Positions 48,321-61,859 of a DNA stretch of 64,000 bases are shown here, one piece after another. The stretch covers positions 1 through 64,000 of the forward strand of contig VXCM01000992.1 in assembly GCA_014773175.1 (NCBI GenBank), given 5' to 3'. Below the pieces are notes generated by a model that saw only the letters and a list, made by a program, of their open reading frames with translations, did no database searches and was not told where the DNA came from. The first letter of the stretch is position 1, and the number at the start of each line of letters is the position of its first letter. Made by a program: the position numbers and the translations under genes. Origin of the DNA: Lucifuga dentata (lineage: Eukaryota > Chordata > Actinopteri > Ophidiiformes > Bythitidae).

Positions 48321-49113
48321 ATCTCAACTAAAAACTAACGACAAAATCCACATATCTCACGCAATGTGGTTTAAAAAACGTTGCTTTTAGTCATTTTGTT
48401 AATCAATGTGAGTTACAAATATTTTTCATAAACTGAATTTGTCAATCCCTGACATGTCTGTAGAAATGAACGCGCTTACACAAACTAAAATTGGAGTTAC
48501 AAGCATTTCATATGACAAGAGCTTCCTGATATCATTATCTTTGCATATCAGGATCAATTGTCTTTTCCCAGAATTCAAACAGAACTTCTGGTTACACCTT
48601 TCAATATAAAAGCTGTAAATAATATTTTTGCCGTCATTTTCAGAATTGCTAGCTCTCTTTATAACATCGCAGACAATAAGAAACCTAATTCTGGCATGTT
48701 ATATGTCAACCACTGTACTATTAAGACAGTGTTGGGTGTTTTTGCTAAGATGTTGCACCTTGTACTACATTTAATTTGAAAGTGAAATGACTGACTACCG
48801 GTATTATTCTCCATGTTTCTGTGGGCTTTATCAAACCAGTATTATGATCTTCCACAGTATTGTAATTGTCGCAATTAATGAATCCGATACCCTTTTAGCC
48901 TAAAATTAAATCTGCCCATATTTACACTGTCAGTGTAGACTTGTCTGTATTAAAAATGGCACTTAAGAATTACAAATTGCACTGTCAATTACATGAAAAT
49001 AGGGCATTTAAAATTACTTTATATTATTATAAAATGTATCATTCCAATGGTGGCTGTTTGCCTTTTCAGATATGTCTACCAGTACAAAAATATATGTTAT
49101 AGGCTTTGTGGAG

Positions 49114-49114
49114 G

Positions 49115-49170
<56 letters not shown>
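49114..49170. repeat. (GA)n microsatellite
   Basis: GA dinucleotide with one AA interruption, ending in an N at 49171 just before the CTCF-like motif. The true length is uncertain. Confidence 0.95.
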
Positions 49171-49183
49171 NGTCTTTAATGGG

Positions 49184-49197
49184 CCACTAGAGGGCGA
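49184..49197 (+). promoter_or_regulatory. CTCF-like motif
   Basis: CCACTAGAGGGCGA matches 13 of 14 positions of the CTCF core CCASYAGRKGGCRS. It lies about 1.3 kb upstream of the mmp16 start codon, directly after a GA microsatellite. Motif match only; occupancy unknown. Confidence 0.55.
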
Positions 49198-49302
49198 TAA
49201 CAGGCTCGGTGTTCAATTCAGATACAGATACAAGGCAGTCTCCTTTAACCCTCTGTGGAGGTGAGTAATCCAAGAAGTCTCTCTTGTGTTAACATTTCCC
49301 GT

Positions 49303-49358
49303 TGATGATGATCATGATGATGATGATGATGATGATGATGATAATGATGATCATGATG
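49303..49358. repeat. (GAT)n microsatellite
   Basis: GAT trinucleotide repeat with a few ATC/ATA interruptions, arranged nearly symmetrically (GATGATCATGATGAT at one side, GATGATCATGATG at the other). Confidence 0.95.
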
Positions 49359-49727
49359 CCACCAAGAGTGTCACTGTAGCTCCTGCTAGGTAATTACTTG
49401 ATGTTTTGAAGGTAGTTCCTCTACTGTGTCATCAACCACAATCATCTCAAAGGCACACAAAGCACACTACTGTCATATTATGTGCCACTGACAGTATATG
49501 ACATTTCATATACTAGCAATATAAAAATAGCCTTTTATATGAATGTTATTTCCTCCTAAATGCACTATGTAGTGAGTCTAGGATGCCTTATAATACATAA
49601 ACAAAACCAAGTGTAATAAAAAAGCTTTTTCTTTAATAATCTACTCAGATAATAGAGAAAGGTCAGATCTAATGAGCCAGATCAATGATTTTCCACTTAG
49701 TCTAACACTGAGGAATGGAGAACAAGA

Positions 49728-49765
49728 GTGTGTGTGTGTGTGTGTATGTGTGTGTGTGTGTGTGT
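49728..49765. repeat. (GT)n microsatellite
   Basis: GT dinucleotide of about 19 units with one TATG interruption. Confidence 0.95.
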
Positions 49766-50259
49766 CAAAGCTGAGTTAGGCCCAACGCACCATTAGCCCA
49801 CTGATGAGGTTTCAATTTGCATGGCCGCACCACTCTCCTCTGAGGAATTCTCACGAACACATTAAACGGAAAACTCCATTTAAAGTTTTGAAACCACTGG
49901 CAACATTACAACTGGACATCTGTTTATCACAATTATCTGTTTGACCCCTGTGTCATCCATCCATTATGACAATGATAAAGGTTTTTGGGAGCTGAGTTTC
50001 TGTGGTACATTTTAAGAACAAGGTTAGCATGATAACACTGCCTGGTACACTGGGCTTGACATGTGACAGTTCATCACGGGTTGAAAGGACAAAGAAAACT
50101 TTGTGCTGTGAGGTCTGCTGATCCAACAGACATTCACTCACACTGTGTAACAAGATTGTGGACTCGTGAATTGTTTATCATAATTTTAAACAGCTGAGCC
50201 ACTGTATGAATTTAGGAAAGACAGACTTTGTTACTACAAAATGATGAGAATATTGATAG

Positions 50260-50600
50260 GTATGTTTACATGCACATTAAAACTTTGATCATACTCTGAT
50301 TAAGGTAAAAAAAAAATTGCTTTTTTCAAACATCATTTAAACATCATAATCACATTGAAGTTGGATAAATGGGCTGTAGTATACTTGGAATAACAGACCT
50401 AGATTATACAGCTATAAATTAAATTACAAGCATGTATACGATTCATTGCTTTATAATCAGTATATAGCATTTAAGCTACGAGTCACAGATATTTTGGCAA
50501 AAACAAAATTCTATTAATTCCGTTCATGTATACGGCTTACTTTCCTGTACTTGATCACAGCACAGACAAAAATCAGAATATAGCATGCATGGAAACATAC
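50260..50600. mobile_element. MITE with GTATGTTTACATGCA-type ends
   Basis: The left end GTATGTTTACATGCACA and the right end GCATGCATGGAAACATAC are imperfect inverted repeats enclosing about 340 bp of AT-rich non-coding sequence. The theme 'TTTACATGCAC ... GCATGGAAACA' is a common fish MITE terminus. Target duplication not clear. Confidence 0.6.
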
Positions 50601-53600
50601 TGATTGAGATCATTCTATATCTCCACTGTTGATGACAAGTAGAGTACAAACCAATCCCATTGGGACTGAGACCACCTCCTCCAGGTGTGCTCCACTTGAT
50701 GCTTTCAGTCTAGCTGTTTTCATGACTACCAAACTTAGGGAGGAAACACTCCTGGGTCCAAAACAAATGCTCCAAAGGAACTATCTGTGAAAATACTCTT
50801 AAAAATGGTTGGTATCAACCATTATAGAAATAGTCATGTGTAATGTTTGATTGTAAACTGCAGCCCAGATCCATATTCTTTTTCTCTTTATCTCTCAGAC
50901 TTTATACATTTTCATTGCAGTTCATTTGGATAAAAGCTGATAGAAGCTGCTTTTTTTCAATGTGAAATCTTGTTTTCCTTTTTCTCTTTCTCTTGTGCTC
51001 ATTCACAAGTTTGATGACTTGCTGAATCATTTTCAGTTCCTCTCTCCTTTCTTAGTTCTCTTTTTCTGTCACTGTCTCTTCCTGTCCTCCTCTTAATGAT
51101 TTCCTCTCTCACTCGATAATCCTCCATACCCTTTTTGAAAAGGTCTTGGTCTTATTCCCTTTTCCAGCTGGTCCTCCCACCAGCACAGAGCTTTGCCAGT
51201 ATCCTCAAAGCCTCCCTCTCCAAACATGACTCTGTCTCAGAACTGCTGCATCTGCTCCCAGTCAGACCTCCTGGATCTCCTGGCAGCATGAATCTAAAGC
51301 CTCCCGTCTGTCTTCTCTTCTCTACTCATGGATGAAGTAAAGAAAAGATTAGGAGAGCAAGAAGAAAAGAGACCAGAGATCAACGGAGCACTGGTTGGTA
51401 ATCTAAATAAAGACAACTCTTTGCATTTCTTCCACTGACCCGTGTAAAACTTCACTGGTCTTCACTTGTGGGTTTTTGTTCCTAACCCATACCTCACAAC
51501 ATGTTTAACATACACACACATACACAGTTCTTCCTGTAGCTACAATTACATTCTCACTCTAGATGAAGCTCTATGATCGGTTTGGAAACACAGCGAGAAG
51601 CTGCCCTTTCAGTAAGGTTTGATTGTCGTGTTATCATACAGCCAACAGAAGCCAACCAAAAGAGAAACCACTCCAGCAAGAAATAACTTTTCTGGTCCAA
51701 CTAGGAGTTTCTCAAAACCAGACCAATTTACTTGGGCCTGAAACCAAAATAATTTTGTGGTGTTGCTTTCAGTCCCATGAAAATTCTTTCAAGCCATCAA
51801 GCCAACTGTTTGCATATTATCACCATTTATTGTGTGTTTGGTGGGATAATTCATCAAGATCACTTGCTTAAGAACTTTTACGTATACAATATATAATGTG
51901 AGTGAAGAATAAATAGATCCTTGGTCACCTTGAATCTCTACAAAACCTTGAGAAAAGATCACCTTGTAGCTGAGTCAAGGTAAGTTAAAAAAGTTTTCAT
52001 ATACCTCCATTTATTTCCCTGTGAAGTCATCAAACCAAAGAGAATATTTCACTGCCTGTAAACTGGTATAAAAACCTGACAGTACTGTTTTGAATTGCTG
52101 ACTTGGCTCAGCTCCCAGGACCAAACGATGAGGAAATTGACACATCTGGTTCTTTGGCTGGAATTACAGCTCATCGCGGATGTGATTTCTCCTCCTCGGG
52201 AGTTCTGACATAAGACAGAAGGCTCATCTCTATTAACCCAACCACAATGCCACAGTCCCTGCCATGTGGCTCCATCAGAGTCTATTAAAACTTTGGACAC
52301 CAGATATACAAACAATAGAAATGGACTGGCTTTGTATAAAAATAACCTGATTACAACCCACACATTTCCATGGCTCTGAACAGACTGGATATCTACATAA
52401 TAAGCTTTGCCATGCAATTGCTTCACACCAGCCCCCCGAGAAACCAGATTCAGTTTGCAGATGCAATAAGGTCCCTGAGAGAGAAAATCATAGGAAATAA
52501 AGTATGTGGGGGGGGGGNGTGCGCGCAATGTGCACATCCAACCCATGTTGGGATCAGGTGCAGGACTAAATCATAGTTCAGCAATAAGGAGAAAGGTAGA
52601 CCACAAACTGAATTTCAAGCTCCCCTAAAAAAGAGGCTTTATTTAAAGTAACGTTTCAACCAACAAGGTCGCCTGAGGAAAATATAGTCAGAATGTTAAT
52701 GATTATCAACTGGATGTCATTTCCTGAACAAAATATTTCTGTTATCTGTAGTAAATGTTAGAGTAATACACCTTCCTGCTTATCTGCTTCATTGCTCTAA
52801 GTATTGCATAGCATCAGCAAAAATTATACTGTACAAATTGTAATATTCCTTCTAAATAGGTACTACAATGTCAAAAAACAGTGGTGCACTACCTCCCCCA
52901 TAAACATGGACCTGTAACTGTAAGTTTCAAGGCCAAAGTGATGGAAACTAAGAAACTAAATTAGTGCAAAACACCCACACAACTTTGGGAAGATTTTCCC
53001 ACTGATTGGTAATGGTTCTAGTAGCTCTAAAACCCAGAGACTCTGCTCTGGACCAAAAAATGTTTCCACCCTTCCTGTGTGGGGTAAACATTCATACCAT
53101 GCAGCCATCCATTGGCCAAAAACTTGAAACTGATCTGCACCACAAAATCGGAAGTAGGTCGATTGGTGCTGTTGGCAAACTCTCTCTCTCTCTCACTCTC
53201 TTTTTGGCTCAGCGTGGCCAACAGTTTCTTTTTCCATCTAGTGCTTGTGGGAATAACAGAGACTCATGTCATAACAGACTGTTAATAACTTCAGTGGGAG
53301 AAACTTGGAGGGGAAGTATCGCACTAAAGAAGGCAACTGCCACTTCCTAGCTCCTGCACTTTATGGCAGGATATAAAAATACATAGTTTATGTGGAGATG
53401 TCATCTATCTTTTGAATCAAGTATTTAATTCTGATACTTGCAATTTCTGTTTTCATTGTAATGCTTTCAGAGCTATATACTCATAAGGAAAAAGTGTCAA
53501 ATCGGTTCCAAAGTGTGCATTTCGTGGCTCTTAATTGCTTTTGCAGCTGACATATTGATAATCACTGTATAAACAACTCCAGTATTAGAAGCAGAACCAG

Positions 53601-53737
53601 AGGATCCATTTCCTACAGAGAAAAGATGTAAGAGTATAAATTACAGCCACCAATACATTATTAATTGTTAGTGTATTTTTTTCTTGAAATGTTGCTGAAG
53701 ACGGATGAGAAAAAGCACCACGGTGAGGAAGAGGGTC

Positions 53738-53738
<1 letters not shown>

Positions 53739-53774
<36 letters not shown>
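53739..53774. repeat. (GA)n microsatellite
   Basis: GA dinucleotide of about 17 units in the gene-free upstream region. Confidence 0.95.
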
Positions 53775-53776
<2 letters not shown>

Positions 53777-54588
53777 GGAAAGCACTGAGTATTGTGTTTT
53801 TTGTTTCCCAACGGATCTATAATTTAATAGGCAGGATCTAATGATGTCTGCAACATTCCTCTGCAAAAGTGTGTGTATTCAAGTGTGTCTTTGAGTGTGC
53901 TGTGGGTGTCTCTATATGCATAAAGGAATAATAAATTTGCTCTGATCTCAAAAAAAAAAAAAAAAAAAANAAAAAAAAAAAAAAAAAAAGAACATTTATG
54001 ACTAGGTGGACTATATGTTTTTCTCACATCCTATGTACAATACAGCTCATGTTAAGGTGGAATACATTAATTGATGGATTAGCCACTTTCAGCATCACGG
54101 CTGCTGTTTACTGGTGCTGCTGTCATGCCTCAACATACTGCGGAATGAAAGCTGAATGGTACCAATTCAGCAGTGAGCAGAATGCCACAGCAGAAAGATG
54201 AGCAATGCACTTACTACTCTACTCTGAGCAATTATGATTGATTATAGCTCTCTGACTTGCTCCTCACACTGGTCTTATCCATGCACTAAATTGTTGTTAG
54301 GCTCTGGGCAAAACATCGTTTCACACCGGAAGGTTTTAAAGCATGGATTAGTCTAGACATGTCACAGTTTTCTTATAATTTGCAAAATGTCACACAAGAT
54401 AGCTGTTATTCTAATTCTGACTGTGTCTGGAGTAACCCCACAGTCAGGACAGATGGCACTGTGGTCTGAATGGCTTCAAGATTGAATACCTAGACCCACC
54501 CAAATTCACAACAGGCCCCAAGCCAGGCAAAACCCTATATCATTTTTCAACAATGTATTTTTTTCCTCTAGTCTACCAATTTAATCTA

Positions 54589-55113
54589 GGCCCCATTTAC
54601 ACCTTCCATTAAAATACGATCTGTATTCAGATACGTTATCCTGATAAGGAAAAATGGATGTTAATGGAAGGCATAAATGTGATTCGAATGCAATATGATC
54701 TGGCAGACTACATACAGATGAGGTCTGGCTGATATTGTGATCAGATGTCAGTGTAAATGTGTAAATGCAATCTGTACAGCTGGGACACATTCATGAGATA
54801 AACTCTTCCCAAAAGTTGAAAATGTCAACCTGCCTTGTTGTCCTGCTCACTCCTGTTAATAAAGTTATTTTGAATCAGGAGTTGTGGCTTGCTGTAAATG
54901 GGTGACTGCACCTCGTACACCGACAGCCACAGCACATGCAAAAAAATTATAACGCATTTTTAAAAGTGTTAAGCTTGTCCACAGAGCAAGGAGGAAATTA
55001 CCTGGCTCCTGAGATCCAATCACAATGTGAATTCAGATTAAAATTTTTAATGCAAGGTGTAAATGCAAGTCCTGATAGCGGATGCTGAAATTGCATTTTA
55101 ATGCAAGGTGGCT
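54589..55113. mobile_element. Degraded MITE-like element
   Basis: GGCCCCATTTACACCTTCCA at the left, and TTTTTAATGCAAGGTGTAAA and TTTTAATGCAAGGTGGC at the right, resemble the inverted ends (GGCCC-GTTTACACCT) of a common fish MITE. Internal AAATGTGTAAATGCAATC and GTAAATGCAAGTCC repeats support this. The right terminus is missing, so the boundaries are approximate. Confidence 0.4.
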
Positions 55114-57419
55114 TGTCAGCTTGACATCAGACAAGGATCTTGGTATCAACCAATGGGAGTCCAGGAAGTGAAGTCAGTATTAACAATTCCCACTTAAACT
55201 TATGGTTTCTATTAGGTCAGAGACTTAACTCCACTTGCTCTGCTCTTAACAGTTTTTTGCAGTTTTATTCTGAGAAATTGATCTAATTTCAACTTCTATA
55301 TAAAAGTAACTTCTCCACATCAATCCACATAAAAATGCAATTTTAAATTAAGTGAAAGAATGTCATAAAAAGTTATCCATCCATGTAATCTTTGAAATAA
55401 TGTCATTTAGAAATACTCTTGTATAGTAAATGAAAACTCAATTGTTGGGACTAGATAGCTAAAGTATTTTGAACCTTAAAATTATCTTGACCCTACATCC
55501 TTATGTGTACGATACCCAGTTTTTTTTTCTCCATCTTTTCCCCACTGGTTGTTATGTTTGAACTAGGGCAATATTACTAGTCCTGTAGTCTGACTATATA
55601 TTTTAAGAATTTGGTGCTCTTAGGGTTTACACCCTAAATCACAACAATGTCCCACATTTTCTCCCTTTGCTTCCTCTAGTCTGAGGCTTACAAAAGTGCA
55701 TGTGTTTCTATCTTTTAGTTTTCTGTATTTCTATTATCATTCCAAGGTCATAGGAAGATTTTATTTGTGAGATGGTTTAAGGCAAAAATGCTTATGTGGT
55801 TATAATGTTTGACTCAATCAGTTCAAGCAGTTTAATTTGTGGTTTCTTTTCTGCTCCGCACTTTTCAAACAATGTATTAATTGCTGGTAATGTTAGTGAT
55901 CTAAGAAATAAAACATTAAGTTCATTGTAAGCAGTTCCAGATACAAGTGTTAGCTACATGTCTAAAATGTTAATTATTGGGCTAAATTAGCCATGGGCCA
56001 AGAATAATCCTGAGTTGAAAATATGCCATGGGAAAACCATTATCCTGCAGATGCTTCTCAGATGAGTGATCACATTAAAACAAAGGTGTTATGACATTAG
56101 AGGCCTTTAAATGTTAATTATAAGCAAAAAGCCCTGGGCTTTCAAGGGCAAAATTGCTTCAATGGTTAAGCAGCACTTTATGAGGAGGCAAAGCTGTGAA
56201 GTCTAAAGAGAGGATATTTCAAACTTTACGTTCCTGTGGTCATTAAGGGAAATGTGAGGGGCCAGGCTGATTAGATGGATGTCAGGGGAGAAGAGAGTGG
56301 ATGGTATCACATGTTTTATTCAGACGTGGTCCTGATTGAAACTACTGGCAATTTCAACGAGTACAAGTGGGCAGAAAATAAAAAGAAAGAAAGGGGTTTG
56401 CTGTACTTGCTCTACTGCCTTGCCCCTCTGTAATCTAGTCTTGCTTACATTGCTATACAAGTTTATCATTCAGCACAAACCTGTAATCATGAGGACAACA
56501 AGAAAATGGTTCTAATGTCTTTACAGGTTGCATGGAGAGTGATATGTCAGATTTTGTAGAGGTTACTCCTGGTCCACATTGTTACAGAGGCTTCTTTTTT
56601 TTTTTTTTAANTTTTTTTTTTTTTTAACCAAGTTTAGAACTAAATTTAAGGAGAAAAAAAGCCAAAATTATGCAATTTAAAGCATCTTTTGCCTCAACTT
56701 CACTGCAATCACAAACTTTCATCAACAGGAAAAATATCTGGAAGCAGCTTGTAGATTTCAAGTGATGGGCAGGAAGAGGAGGTGAGCACCATAACAACAG
56801 CTGCTGGTTTCAGACTGTCCACATTTAGTCAGCCACATTTCAGACAGTAGATTTATCATTATGTAATATTATGTGACATGTTTCTGGATTAGGTGAGGAT
56901 TGTTGACAGGAGGTGGGAGAGCATTCGTTTATGGGTTGGGATTCGTTCTTGGGTGCAAAGCACAGGTCAGCAATCTCGCCTAAAAGTTGATGAGCTGGTC
57001 CTGATGAACAGCTTAAAGCGTCAAGTCGGGTGTATCAAAATGCCACAGCAAACAGGGAATGCTGTTATTGGTATTCTGCATGGCAGCTGCACAAGTTCAA
57101 ACAAATCTATCAAAACCGTATTCATGATAAGAGCATATATTCATTTGAAAGGTCACACAACTTAAATAGAATGCTGGAGATATTTTAGAATATTACATTA
57201 TGTATGTATTGAGTTTTTGAGCTATAGCTCATGCAAGATCAACAAACAAGCCTCTGCACTGAGATGGTACTTTCTCTCCCACATTTATGTGTTTATTTCT
57301 TCAGTTCCTAATGGAAATCACAGGAGAGATAGGGAGATATGCTGTTTGGCACTGTCAGCTAATGTGGTTATATCTTTGGAGGTTAAAAGAGGAAAAGAAG
57401 GCAAGACTATGTACTGCAT

Positions 57420-57575
57420 CCCCCCCAATCATTTCTCAGCATTAGACCCATTCTAACTAGGGAGAATACAGAAAATCCACTAAGGACTAAGGCCTGCACA
57501 TGGTTCAAACCCAGAACTTTTCTTACTGTGAGGCAACAGTGTTGACCATTTAGCTGTCATGCTGCCCTAAAGACA
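57420..57575 (-). repeat. Teleost interspersed repeat fragment
   Basis: GGGAGAATACAGAAAATCCA, GGTTCAAACCCAGAACTTTT and CTTACTGTGAGGCAACAGTG, ending GTCATGCTGCCC, follow the degraded pattern of a very common fish repeat (gap-variable 'CGAACCCAGGACCTTCTTGCTGTGAGGC'). It directly abuts the mariner-like MITE at 57595. Strand is arbitrary. Confidence 0.55.
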
Positions 57576-57594
57576 AGAAGAAAAGAAACAACTA

Positions 57595-57870
57595 TAGGGT
57601 GTCCCAAAAAAATGTATACACACTGAATGATTATAAATACAGTGTTTATTAAGATATATCTANGTCCCAAAAAAATGTATACACACTGAATGATTATAAA
57701 TACAGTGTTTATTAAGATATATCTAGGTTTTATAATCCAAGTTACAGAAGACAAGAACCTTTTGCTCTTGCTTCTGCCATTACTTCAAATCAGTTGCACC
57801 TGTAAAAAAAAGAAAGTTTGAGTGAGTTATAATCATTCAAAGTGTGTATACATTTTTTTGGGACACCCTG
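57595..57870. mobile_element. Mariner-like MITE with assembly-duplicated left end
   Basis: The left end TAGGGTGTCCCAAAAAAATG and the right end CATTTTTTTGGGACACCCTG are inverted repeats matching over about 29 bases before a 2-base indel. TA lies on both sides (57593-57594 and 57871-57872). The GGGTGTCCCAAAAA terminus and TA target suggest a mariner/IS630-type element. A 62-base block of the left arm (57601-57662) is repeated after a single N at 57663, most likely an assembly artefact, so the true element is probably about 213 bp. No transposase. Confidence 0.8.
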
Positions 57871-59108
57871 TATAATAATAGGACTTAACTGCATTATTTG
57901 TCATAAGAGACAGTCATTTTAAGAAGGTATCCATATCTGGAGCAAACTGCATTAATGTGATAAATATGCTTTATTTATTTATTTATTAATAGTTTTTATA
58001 AAGATTGGTGTATCACTGTTGAGGAAATGATTTAAGAATTCATGGATTTGCCCCTAAATCAGGATTGGCACCCAAATGTTCTTTCCTGGGCCATGTCCCA
58101 CCTTTCCACCAAGTGTCATCAAACTCGGTTCAGAACTTTTTGAGTAATCCTGCTAAAACACCACACAACCCACAAATAGGTGCAGGAGAAAATATTGGCC
58201 TTGTTGAAGGTATTAAATCAGAGCCATTTTTGCAGAAGGGCGATTATGAAGTTTTTAAGTGTCTTATGAGGGACCCAAAACAGGTTTTCCTTCTCACATC
58301 CTGATTTTTCTATTTGCTGTCTTGCTTCTGCCAAGTACAGGACTGACTCTCGTTTCATCAAAATGCAGCCCATCATCCAACAAGTTGTGTATGTGTGTGT
58401 GAATGCTTGTGTTAACTTGATGGATTTAACAGGCCTGCTGAATTCATCATCATCATTACTCTCCATTACAAAAGCAAACAGTGATATTTGACAATAACAA
58501 TGTCAAATTACTCCCATGCTGTTTTGTAATGAATCCAGTAAATGTTGCCCTGTATTGGTGGCCTGCTGTCTTACTATCAATGCTGGATATGCTATCTGCA
58601 TTAGCATTCATTTGACCAAGTATGGGCTTGGAGCAAATGGGTGGTTAAAGCTTTATTTAAAGCTCTAACATCTGAGCTGTCATTGCTGTAATCAATAGCA
58701 AACAGTAATCCACACAGTTCAGCCAGTTACTGGAAAACTAGGTGAAAATGAATTATCTGATTGGCTCATTTATGATTTTCTGGATGGCTATAAGCACTGT
58801 AACAAGCCACAGAGTACATCGATGCTTCAAGGGAACAAAATCTTGCGTAATGACAAACACAAGTTAAGGACTATCTGGTGAAGAAAGTTGAGCATCCAAC
58901 AAAATAAAGACCAAGATTTTTCTCAGGAGTCAATGGAGACCAAAAGCTTAACAAGAGAGTAAGTATTGCATTTAGATTTGTCAGCTGGACAGAAACATGA
59001 GTCCAATGGGCTGTAAATTTTGCTCTAATCTGCTGAATGCTTAAGTTGGCAGTTCTTGGTAATACTAAGCCGTAAAAACGGTGTAAGTCAGGCTGTTTTG
59101 GAGTTCAT

Positions 59109-59122
59109 CTGCCACCTAGTGT
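59109..59122 (-). promoter_or_regulatory. CTCF-like motif (reverse orientation)
   Basis: CTGCCACCTAGTGT on the plus strand matches 13 of 14 positions of the reverse complement of the CTCF core. It lies in the gene-free upstream region and faces the motif at 49184. Motif match only. Confidence 0.45.
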
Positions 59123-61859
59123 CCAAGAATCCGTCAATGCAACTTTAAAGAGACGTAGAGATTTACATGTTTTTGCATTCAGTCAGTTTTAAAATTGGTG
59201 CAGTGCTGATTTACTTCTATGTTATCTTGTTGCAGCACTGCTGTGTACACTGAGTGAAAACAGGCCATTTTAGGTAACATCTCTTTAAGGGCTCCTTCCA
59301 AAAACCTCGTTTTGTTCTGACTGGCCAGGTGCTTGAGGCTTGAGCTGGCAACATCCACAGACTATGAAATATGAAGGCATGCCAAACACCCACTAGCCTT
59401 ATACATTGTGGATGCTAACCAGGTGTGTGGGCAGGTAAATTCAAACGTGTTGATGCAGACATTGTACAGAAGTAAAGGACCATCCAAAACCAAGATTTTG
59501 TGGCAGTTCAGGACTCATGGTTTTGCCTTACTGAATGCATTTTTATAAGAAATTGTCAGAGGTGCAAGTTTTGCATCTCTGACAATGTTCAATGCATACT
59601 CAACACACAAAAAAGATTAACAAAATGATAAATAAAAAAGAATAAAATCTCCTTTAAATGTGATCATTTTCCATACTTAATGTGTTTTCTCCAGAATTTT
59701 ATCCTTTATGTTAGCAGTTATACATTTTAACAAGTGTTTTGTTCTTGTGTGTGCAGTGTTATTAAGATAACTCTTTCTCTTATGTCATTCTCCCTCTGTC
59801 CATCCCTGACAGCCTTTTTGATTGAGATCACACTGTCATCTGCTTTTCGTGTTCACTCACACTCAGAAATGGGACATGTCCCTCCTACTGCAATCTGTCT
59901 GTATTACAGAGGTGACGTTGGGAAGGGACACTGGTCAGTTTGCTCTGCTCTTTCTCTCTTTCTTTTTCTCAATTCTCCACCCACTCGTCATTTGGTGTCC
60001 AGATGGAGCCGTCGCAGGCGAGGGAATCTTTAGCTGTGCATCCTACTTTTTGCAGAAATTTTGCTGCAGGGCAGAAAGAAAATATCAATAAAGACCTTCA
60101 GCAGTAATCCTTGACTTTGTGTTCATGGAGTAAGCACAGAACAAGTTTCACCAAAGAAGTTTGATGCTGATACTGAAGTGAAATATTAAGTCCAGTCATT
60201 TCTTGCAGCAATTAAACTTACTGATGTATTTTTATGTCAATTATATTCATAGGTGATTTCTACATTAATGTTTAAATTCATTTTAAATACAAAAGCATCT
60301 CTTTCATGATCATTTTTGGTAATTGTATCAGAAATGTTTATATTAACATACATTTACTAGGTGTTGAATTGATTTCTGAAGCAGTATGAAGTATTTACAA
60401 TGCTTACATCAAGAATAAACTGCTATAATCTGATTCTTTGCACTGTGTCATCTCATCATCATTTTCATGAGCAGGAGTGCAAAATAAATGTGTTAAAGGG
60501 AGCATTCCAAATCTGCATGGGTTAACTAGAAAAGCGTGAATGCATGACTCTATTTGCAATTCATGCACCGTATTTCCAGGCGTAACACTATGAATTCTGG
60601 TTTCTTAATGGAGCTCTGGGATACTTAGAGCTCCAGCAGGATATAACTCTGAGTTAGCATGGAGGAAAAAATTTTGCACAGGCCTACACTCCTCTTCCCA
60701 AGTTTCTCTCATCCATAACCCTAATAAATAAATGTTCAAGGCCATTTTGTATCTCTGCTCATGTGGGACTTGGTATGAAAGTGTAATCAAAGCAATAAAA
60801 GGACCAAGCTTGTAAATTTCTGTTGGTAGTGCCTGTTATTGTAAAAGCCAGTGTGTCCTCTCCACAGGCGATAACCATGCTGAAATGCGTGTTGTTGTTT
60901 TGGGAGAGGGCACCTGGCTTAGCAGCAGCACCACCACAACATGTACCACTGATGTGTCAGACAGGCTGAAGACTGTGGAGATGAAACGTTGCTCAGCATG
61001 TTGTCAGAAATGAAAACAACAGAGGCCAGAGAGGGAATCCCATCAGGGAGGAAATGGGGAGCTCGGACTGGATTACAGGTCGTTTTCATGACATGTTTCC
61101 CTCACATTCTGTGTGGGTAAAACCACAGACTGTGTGTTACAGTGCAGAGCAGCGTGGTTTATGTTCTCAGGGAAAAATAGTGTTAAACATCATATTCTTC
61201 TCACTCAACGCAATGCTTAAACCAACACCAAATATCTACTCTGAGGAACAGTGAGGCCTCAAGCCTTAGATGATAACAGGAACTGTCTGAATATTTGTCA
61301 TGCAATATATGTTTTTTCTAACAGAACTGTTGATAATACTTTACTGGAAACTGTATTATATATGTATAATTGTATTATTATTATAACTTGGATTGCTTAG
61401 CCGGCTTCTGACTCATAAAATCTATAATACTAATCTAAATATTTTTGGAGGTTATGTTTGTCACCTGCATCTGTTGGTGGTTTGTTTGTTAGCAGGATTA
61501 CTCAAAAAAGTTGTCATGGTGGAAGGGTGGGACTCGACTGCAAAACTCAGTCTGATATATTTGGTATCTTTGGGTGTTATGGAATCTCCACTAGACTTGA
61601 GTTTAAGCAAAATTTGGACAAAACACAAGACACTAGTAGAGCGTCTTGCACAGACACAGGTATTGCTAGCATATGCATCTTTAATGAATTGTACTATTAT
61701 ACTTTGAACCCAATATTTATGGCAATGTAACAATAAAATGTTCACATTACTGGAGATTCAGCACTTCATTTCTGAAAAATTATGCATTCTGGTCTAGTTT
61801 TAGAAAAATAATCCTTCAGTACTGGCAATTTCTTCAAAACTCATTTGCTTCAGAGAAAA

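Noticed and set aside
49303..49358. GAT repeat as a coding poly-Asp tract
   Set aside because: No open frame or splice context around it; a plain microsatellite.
52049..52546. 165-codon minus-strand ORF
   Set aside because: It runs across an N and a G homopolymer, shows no domain, and is probably a chance frame.
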